This document shows positions 57,428 to 64,000 of a DNA stretch of 64,000 nt, in pieces; the first letter of the stretch is position 1; every line of letters starts with the position of its first letter. Source of the DNA: Lasiosphaeris hirsuta (Eukaryota; Ascomycota; Sordariomycetes; Sordariales; Lasiosphaeriaceae); the NCBI GenBank assembly GCA_030549175.1, contig JAUKUA010000007.1, positions 248,001 through 312,000 of the forward strand, in the 5' to 3' direction. The notes below the pieces were generated by a model that was not told the origin of the DNA, did not search any database, and saw only the letters and a program-made list of their open reading frames with translations. A program made the translations under genes and the position numbers.

Positions 57428-57932
57428 AAGCGGTTCTTATATTAATAGGGACCGTAAATTGGTGGCGAGGTGGCCCGTTACCACGCGCTAGCAATTGCTA
57501 ACACACCCCTGACAGATTTCCGCTCCCAGACCCTCCAAAGTTCCAACTTCCTCCCAACACAACACAATCAAGATGCCACCGCACCATACCACACCATTTG
57601 AAGCACTATTTTAATATACCAGGCTCGCCAGATTTGTCGCCAATTGAGAACTGCTGGCGTAATACTAAGCAGTATATTCGTACGGATCGAACACTATCGG
57701 GTCCTAAAGAATGCAAGCAATTGATCAAGGTTGGCTGGGCGAGAATTCCGCAATTGACCATTAATCGCTTGGTAGATTCTGTGGTAGTGCGGATGCAGGA
57801 TGTGTTAGCCTCTGATGGCCAGATGACAGGGTGGTAGGTTGAAAGACTTATAAGTACCTGCATTTATATAGAAATTTGGCCTGCTGTTAAGTACTGTGAG
57901 GTAGACGGTCCCTGTTAATATAAGAACCGCTT
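57428..57932. mobile_element. Deletion derivative of a Tc1-like DNA transposon, 505 bp
   Basis: Terminal inverted repeats of 28 bp, 57428-57455 and 57905-57932, differ at one position; each begins AAGCGGTTCTTATATTAA. The direct repeat GAGTGGC flanks both sides (57421-57427, 57933-57939). Inside, an ATG at about 57571 starts MPPHHTTPFEA and is cut; from about 57598 on the plus strand comes KHYFNIPGSPDLSPIENCW, then a helical end reaching a stop at 57835-57837. The SPDLSPIENxW block is typical of Tc1/mariner (DDE_3) transposases, so only the C-terminal end of a transposase remains. The start and end of the original gene are present but the middle is gone; the element is non-autonomous. Confidence 0.85.
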
Positions 57933-57939
57933 GAGTGGC

Positions 57940-58613
57940 TCTCCGCAATCCATCATTGGTTTGTTTGTTTGTTTGCACGCGACTTCGAAGCTAGTCACGG
58001 ACATGGGAAAGGCCTTATCAAGCCTGAGGCTTCAATATCCCTCCTGGATTAAGACCGCAGATTCCCCTGAGCCCCCTTTTGAGCCCCTTTTGAGCCCCTT
58101 TTTCGTTGCCAGGTAAACAATCCCGGTGTGTCAGTTCGGGTCGTTCCGGAAACCACATGCAATCATCCACTAGCAGTTTTAATTGCGGGTACGTAGCCTA
58201 GTTTTCCCATAACGCCCGAGCGGAACTATATTGCGACACAAGCACGCGAAGGCGGATTGTGAGTGGACTGCTGCCTGTTAATATGACGTGCTACGCCGCA
58301 GCAATCTCCTACGACTCCACGGTACAGCCAAAAAGCGAAATATCCGTCAAATTTGTGCCGCCCAGAAGGAAAGTCGGCTGACCAACCGTTGGAGTCACGA
58401 CTGACGGCGGTGGAGCCCTAGCGCAATCCTCCCAGGCATACTGATAGTTATTTTGGGCCGCTAATAAATGACAATTGCAAGACCGGGGTTTTTTTATACT
58501 GTATGCCATTTGTAACAAAGTATAAAGCATCCCGCTTGGCACTTGCAGCATTCCAAAACATCACCACCACCAACTTTTGTCATTCGTTCGGCTACCTCGC
58601 AACAAAACTCAAA
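57940..58613. other. No gene seen
   Basis: Includes three copies of a GAGCCCC(C)TTTT word at 58066-58101. It holds the upstream region of the small secreted protein. Confidence 0.4.
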
Positions 58614-59144
58614 ATGAAGCTCTCCACCTCCCTCCCCAACATGGCCCTCCTCGCCACCACCACCGCCGCCTCCCCCTTCCTCCCCAACCATCTCCTCCCC
58701 CGCGCAGCAATGTGCTGGACCAACTCTATCGAATCCACCACAACCTCCACCTCCCCCCTCGTCTCCGACTGCCTCGCCCTCGCCACCTCGGACACCATCC
58801 CCGCATTCACCCCCACCCCGGAGAACAACTACTCGTTCGACCTGCGTCACGGGACGTGCGGCTTCAAGGGTGTTTTCAACCCTGCTGGGGGGAGTCTGCC
58901 TGCCGAGGAGAATGTGATTGCGCCCGAGTATGTGGAGTCGGCGATCCAGTATGCTGTTGAGCAGTGGGGGGGCGAGGGGAGGGTTCAGGCGAAGGGGGCG
59001 TTTGCGTGTATGATTCCGGGCATGCAGGTGAAGGTGGGGTGGACTCTTTGGGAGATGTATGCTTTTGGGGTGCCGGAGGCCGAGGAGTCGGAAGCCCCGG
59101 TTGTAGAGGAGCTGGAGGTGGAGGTCAAGCGCAAGCGCCATTAG
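58614..59144 (+). CDS. Small secreted protein
   Basis: 176 residues from ATG 58614. The N-terminus is a short signal-peptide-like stretch (LSTSLPNMALLATTTAA). The mature part has four cysteines (MCW, SDC, GTC, FACM) and the patterns MCWTNS and LVSDCLAL, weakly resembling the Hce2/Ecp2 class of secreted effectors, which is not enough to name it. The C-terminus is acidic then basic (VKRKRH). Such proteins often act at the host or competitor interface (inference). An upstream in-frame extension to 58503 lacks an ATG context that fits secretion better. Confidence 0.6.
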   Translation: MKLSTSLPNMALLATTTAASPFLPNHLLPRAAMCWTNSIESTTTSTSPLVSDCLALATSDTIPAFTPTPENNYSFDLRHGTCGFKGVFNPAGGSLPAEENVIAPEYVESAIQYAVEQWGGEGRVQAKGAFACMIPGMQVKVGWTLWEMYAFGVPEAEESEAPVVEELEVEVKRKRH

Positions 59145-59815
59145 GCTTGAGGCAGTTTCAAGTTAATTTATTGGTTGGCAGTTTAGCTGTTAGTTCCCAA
59201 TAGTAATAGCACGGCTACCTTACTTCACATGACAATATGTGATTCGAGTTCTTGTGATAGGGTCAGGGGTAGAGATGTTGCTCCCCCAGGCCGATTCACT
59301 CGCCAATTTACTTGCCAATATGACGACGGAGGAGACGGAGGAGATGGATGACCTTGAACCCACTCTCTCCTGCCTCCTTACGGCAGGACATCAACCTGAT
59401 AAAAGACTAACCCAAGGTAAATGCTATCTTAGTTGAAATGCCAGGATATATATTATGCCTGTACTTTCTTACAACCTCGATTACAGAGCTAGGCAAGTGA
59501 CTTTGCCAAGTTTCGCTGCAGCAAGGCATGAGCCAATAGTCGGCCACAATCGCTCTTTATATTGTTACTAGGGTTAATCCGCGGCAGCCATAGGATTTGC
59601 ATTGCATTCCAGCCTTATATCCGTGTGTGAAATTTGGCCGCTCTATTTTTGGTGGTCCTCGACCGGATACCTGGACCTCTGTTTCTGACGTTCCATCAGT
59701 CCTGGCATCTCCATCAATCGGTCACGGAAACAAAATGCCTCGTGGGCTGATCCAACAAGGGCTGCCCCGCTTCTGGACTCATATGGAGTAGCCCTGGCCC
59801 GAGCTATTCTAGTTT
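59145..59815. other. No gene seen
   Basis: Short frames only; AT-rich around 59420-59600. Precedes the F-box-like gene. Confidence 0.4.
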
Positions 59816-61540
59816 ATGGACCTGCCCTACAGCGTCCGCCGGAGGATTTACCTGTAGCTAGGCGTGCCGACTGGAGAGTTTTTCAGCTTGAGTTCTGTCC
59901 CCCAGGCGGCCATGCGCACCGTTACCTGGACACTCCGTCACCGGCACGACCTGTCGGCCCCCGAGGGTGACGACCTCGCGCTTTCCGCGTATGGGGGCGA
60001 AGAGAGACTCGGCGGCTGCGGCGACTTCGCCAGCGGTATAATCAATCTTCTCCTGGTCTCCAAAGCAGTCTGCAACGAGGTCCGAAGAATCGTGTTCTCG
60101 GAAAACGATATCGGCGTCAGCCAGACCCGCTTCGGCGGCCTGCGGACCCTCGCAGACAGCGGCTCACACAACTGGCAGGACTTGCGAGTTCTTGTTATTC
60201 GGATGCAACCATGTGGCTGTCTCACCCCGTACTGCACCGTCGAAGGCTGGCCAGGTAGGGACGTGGAGGAAGATCACGATGAAAACGAGGCCCGATTCTT
60301 CAGACGCGGGGGAGACGCGGATCCGCGGCACCACAGACGCCTCGGCAGCGTCGACCGCCACGACCGGGACACACTTTATCAGTGGGAAAGGATATGCGCC
60401 GGAATCGTCGCACATGGGCGGCTGGGCAGTCTTAGGCTCTTCATGGCCTGTGACGTGGAGGACGTAGATGTGGCCAAGCGGATTGTCAAGCCTCTCTTCT
60501 CGCTGCCTCGTCTCCAGGACATTGCCATCACTTTTGGTTCGCCTTGTAAAGACGCCACCGGACTACGCCAGCTTGCCAAGGAAACCGTTCTCGGCCTACT
60601 TGGGAAGCTCCACGAAACTGAGCCTTTCCGGTTTCTCGACCTTCCGGTCGAGCTGCAGCATAAGATTATTGGGTACACGGCACTCGGGGCTACGAGTTGC
60701 GTGCATGTGCAGCTGGATGGCACCCGCTGGTTTTCCCCTCCTCTCCTCGGCATGTCCTGCAGCACCCCGAGTGAAAGGGGGGAGAAAGGCTTCCCCTACG
60801 CCTACGAGACCCGCAGCCTCTTCTGCGGCCTCAAAGGCGCCGCCTTCAGCTCGGCCTGCGGGTGCTCCCTGATGCCGCTCTCGTGGTTCCGCGTTAGCCA
60901 GCGGTTTGGACATGTCGCGAGGGCCGTCTTCTACTCGCAGACAGAGTTCAAGGTGTTTGGGTGGGACGATAGTTCTCAACTGTCACCAATGTATCCTAGC
61001 GCCGACGCCGACACTGATCGATGCGCGCCCAAGGCTTTCCGCGACTTCCTGCACAGTCACAGTCACAGCCACGACTCGATTCGCCGGACGAGGAAGCTCA
61101 CACTCGTGTTCCCTCCTATGGATCCCACCTACCTGGCGCCGGAGCGGAAGTCGTGGACACTATGGCTCGAGACTGTCCAACTTCTGGCGACAACCGCTAA
61201 CTTGGCAAGCCTGGAGCTGAGGGTCTGCTTCGCCCGTCATATATACCCACTGGCGCCGGACGGAAACGACTGGGAAAGGCTCAAGATGGTCAAAGATGTC
61301 GAGGAGGAGATGCGAGCAACATACCGGCAGATAGTCGCGCCCATGAAGCAGCTGGGCGGGTTAAAGAAGCTATTCATCCACGTTGCTTGGCCATTTCGCG
61401 ACGGCCTCGCCGGCGTGCGGAGAGCTGATGAAAGAATGCTGGAGCAGACTGTCATGGGCGGGTTGTACGACTCAAGAATGCTACACAAGCCACTGGACAC
61501 ATTCTGGTCTCAGCCAGGGTTTATTGACCGGTGGGGCTGA
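59816..61540 (+). pseudogene. F-box-like protein gene with early stop
   Basis: From ATG 59816 the frame reads MDLPYSVRRRIYL, then TAG at 59855-59857, then continues open for 561 codons (LGVPTGEFFSLSS..) to TGA at 61538-61540. MDLPYSVRRRIYL resembles the F-box-like start (LPxExRxxIY) of a fungal family, and the protein has a second such motif in the middle (FLDLPVELQHKIIGYTAL). The rest is cysteine- and charge-rich with a short HSHSHSHD run, no catalytic motif. The TAG probably replaced a glutamine (CAG). If it is real and not read through, the next in-frame ATG is 59912. The remaining long frame without any other stop suggests a very recent loss or a tolerated start change. Confidence 0.7.
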
Positions 61541-62223
61541 GAGCTTGGCTAGGTCGACCAACCTCATTTTGATAGCGTTGGTAAAGGCACCGTAGAGAAA
61601 TTCTAGGCTGCAAAGAGCTTGGCGAAAGAGTATAGCAAGATTGCAGACAGCGGTGAGCAGAGGTGAGCAAGCCTGAGCAAAGGCTCAGCAGGGCTGAGCC
61701 AGATGAGTAGCACTCCAGGTGCTGTGCTTTCATCAATTGAGCAGTCAGCCTGAAGTAAGATTTGTGATTGTAGTGCCTTGTCATTGCGAGTTCCATGCTG
61801 CCTTTTTCTCCACATTTTGGGACTTTGGGGGACAGCGTCGTATTGATGGCGTTTGGCCCCCCCCTTGTTCGTTGATGTCCAGCTACCTATTTTGAGGAAT
61901 GTCGCCAGACTAGGTTAGACCTTTCTCCTAGGTGGAGGGGTTATCTGATGAATTGAAAATGTCGATATCCCCCAGACGACACGGCCTCGAACTTACTTTT
62001 GACCCCTACGTGCCTCAAACTGCGTGTCTGTCTCGACAACCCACTTAAACTCCACCCAGAGCCAAGTCCTGTTCGGCCTGGGCCCTTCACCCCAGGAGTT
62101 TGACGGTTGGGCATTTACCCGCCATCGGCACCGTTTCACCCACAACGCCCGCACCCTCGATACCCTCAGTCTGCTCACCCGGCATCACTCGAGTACTGCT
62201 AACCCTCTCGAATCCCCTCAGCA
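61541..62223. other. No gene seen
   Basis: Contains repeated GTGAGCA/GAGCAAGCCTGAGC words at 61650-61700 and no coding signal. It holds the promoter of the NmrA-like gene. Confidence 0.4.
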
Positions 62224-63533
62224 ATGGCCCCCACAAAACGAAACATCCTCGTAGTCGGCGCGACGGGCAAGCAAGGCAGCGCGCTGGTGCACCACCTCCT
62301 CACGGCGCCGCTATCCGACCTCAGCAGCACCCAGAGCGGACCTGCGACAGCGCACCACCCCAGCTGGCACGTCTGGGCCCTGACGCGCAGCCCGTCGTCG
62401 CCCGCCGCGCTCGGCCTCCTGGCCGACGCCAAGAAGAGCGGTGCCGCCGACGGGGTCGGCCTGATCGAGGGGAACCTGGAGGATCCGAGCCGGATCAGGA
62501 AGGTGTTTGAGACGGTTGCGGCCGCCGAGGGGGGCTATGGGGGGTGTTTGTCGCGATTGCGTTCCCGGGGCTGGGGGTGGAGGATGAGAGGGAGAAGGAA
62601 CAGGGGATTGTGAGAACCTACCTCTAAAAGGTTGTCCTGCTATCTTTGGGTTGCTGACAGGGTCCAGATGCTCGCCGATTTGGCACTCGAGTTCAAAGTG
62701 CAGGCATTCATCTACTCGAGCGCCTTGCAGCCGGTACCGGGCAATGATGACACGGTCGAGTTCTCGCGTCTGTCAAAGCTTGCAGTTGAGAATCACTGCA
62801 AGAAGCTGGGGAAGGAGGGGCTGCACTGGATGTGAGTCTCCGTATTGTCATGTTGCAGATCCAAGCTCCTCTCACGTTGCTCACTCACTCGGCGTGCGTC
62901 TAGTCTCTTGCAGCCCGGCTTCTTCATGGAGAACTTTGACGGCCTTATTGGGGCCCTCGGCGTGACTGTTTTCCGAGAGGGACTTGGCAAGGACACGACC
63001 CTCTGCCTGATTGCCTCCGAGGACATTGGGCGGGTTGCAGCGGGCGTGCTTGCTGTAGGTTGCCCGAAATGTCACGGGTTGATGTAAGCTGACCCTGTTT
63101 AGAACCACGAGCCTTATGTCCACAAGATCCTTGCTTTGACATCCGGCGCGGCGACAATGAAGGAGATTTGCGACAGCTACAAGCGGGCGGCAGGCAAGCC
63201 GATACCCACGATACCCGGCTTCTTAGCCAGGTTTCTGCTGTCGGTGAATTCGAGCACTCAAGTTATGTAAGTCATATATATGTCCATCTTTGGGCTGATC
63301 TCTCCAATGAGCTTCTGGTAACACGTAATAGCCTCCAGGATATCGACAAGCATCATGCAGCCCGGAGGGACGGACTGTTCCCCGACTTTAACCAGGAGCT
63401 GGAGTTGGCCAAGTCGGTCTGCGAAATGCAGACATTTGAGGAGTGGACCAGGAATCGGAGAGCAAAACCGAAAGCCCAACCTGCAGGGTGGAATAAGCTG
63501 TCGGTGTTCAGCCTTCTAGCTGGCCGGTCGTGA
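62224..63533 (+). CDS. NmrA-like NAD(P)-binding protein with a local frameshift
   Basis: Exons 62224-62609, 62668-62831, 62904-63054, 63103-63266 and 63332-63533, introns 48-72 nt. The Rossmann loop is GATGKQG (12-18). Family segments: GLIEGNLEDPSRI; VFVAIAFPGLG (in the shifted frame); MLADLALEFKVQAFIYSSAL; AVENHCKKLG; LLQPGFFMENF; LIASEDIGRVAAGVLA. NmrA-type proteins sense or bind NAD(P) and can act as regulators. In exon 1 a G run (about 62540-62545) is one base short of the family frame. With the acceptor CCAG at 62667 the family frame is restored after exon 1; with the acceptor CAG at 62660 the unshifted frame stays open, but 22 residues are altered. So the gene is either a recent frameshift mutant, a sequence error or is rescued by splicing. 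Confidence 0.85.
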
Positions 63534-63957
63534 TGATGTGGAGGCTTCGGGTGTGCTGTTGCTTCTTTTTGAAGTGTTTGTTGTGATTTGACGAGACGAC
63601 AAGTTTGGCATGACGAGGTGAAAATCGGACTCACTGATTCAACTTTTTGCCGTTCGAGTGGCACGGGCACAGATTCGGGCTGGACCCGACAACGGGAAGC
63701 TGCTGCCACTGCCGCTGAGCTAGCTCCCGCGCGCGCGCATCTCCGGCGTAGTCTGCCCTTGGGGTGGCTGCCCTTGGCTATCCGTACCCTTGGTGCTTGG
63801 CGCTTGGCAATTGAGCTGTCAGCCCTAACCCGCAAGCCCTGTCCCAGAAACACCTCACTCAGCTCCCAGCTGCGTCGTTTCTCTGTTATCTTCAATGACA
63901 CGCCGAGCTCATTTCTGCCGTTCCCAACCTGCCACCACCGCCCTTCCACGACGCAAG
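63534..63957. other. No gene seen
   Basis: Spacer between the NmrA-like gene and a possible start at the right edge. CGCGCGCG is at 63729-63736; nothing else was recognised. Confidence 0.4.
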
Positions 63958-64000
63958 ATGGCAGAAACGAAGCAGCAATCGCAGCAATCGCAAAAACCCG
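63958..64000 (+). CDS. Possible start of a gene running off the right edge
   Basis: ATG at 63958 in a fair context (CAAGATGGC) opens M-A-E-T-K followed by a glutamine/serine-rich stretch with CAGCAATCG repeats to the last base. Only 14 codons are visible, so this is a guess from context. Confidence 0.3.
   Translation, partial: MAETKQQSQQSQKP

Overview
This is filamentous-ascomycete nuclear DNA, most likely from the Pezizomycotina and plausibly a sordariomycete. The evidence is short spliceosomal introns of 46-90 nt with GTAAGT/GTATGT-like donors and CTAAC/CTGAC branch sites, HET-domain genes, a fungal Zn2Cys6 regulator, fungus-specific families such as the SUR7-like and M43 proteins, and many gene remnants inactivated by C-to-T or G-to-A type nonsense changes, as repeat-induced point mutation (RIP) would leave. 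Gene models below are spliced by eye from frame continuity and splice consensus.

Left part (1-20 kb): a HET-domain gene runs off the left edge on the minus strand. Its 5' end abuts a 1.2-kb tandem array whose every unit reads, on the gene's strand, as a perfect 65-nt intron separated from the next by a variable trinucleotide. This is the most unusual object in the window. Next come a DUF2235 hydrolase-GTPase fusion (+), relics of a second flavin monooxygenase copy, a decayed AAA-ATPase gene (-), an intact flavin monooxygenase (-) and a CCCH-finger protein of a fungus-specific family (-).

Middle (20-35 kb): a tRNA-Ala with an intron; a decayed P450, a GST and a frameshifted NAD(P)-binding protein in a row on +, possibly the remains of a detoxification or secondary-metabolism cluster; a tRNA-like element; a complete HET gene (+); and a divergent pair of an SDR oxidoreductase (-) and a Zn2Cys6 regulator (+) sharing a 0.66-kb upstream region, followed by a secreted HNH nuclease-like protein (-).

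Right part (36-64 kb): an alpha/beta hydrolase (-), a secreted five-repeat BTRD1-type protein (+), a multi-span membrane protein with a polyasparagine tract (+), a methyltransferase pseudogene (+), a DUF899 protein (-), then a decayed zone (47-51.7 kb) with DUF2278 and CBM6 remnants, an AT-rich island and a 253-bp MITE-like insertion with a 5-bp target duplication. After it lie a secreted M43-type metalloprotease (-), a SUR7-like membrane protein (+), a 505-bp deletion derivative of a Tc1-like transposon, a small secreted protein (+), an F-box-like gene with an early in-frame stop (+), and an NmrA-like protein with a local frameshift (+). A new gene may begin at the right edge.

Taken together the window is an accessory-type region: self/non-self-type genes (two HET genes and a hydrolase-GTPase fusion), secreted proteins, and many broken genes. 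I see no CRISPR, rRNA or viral sequence.
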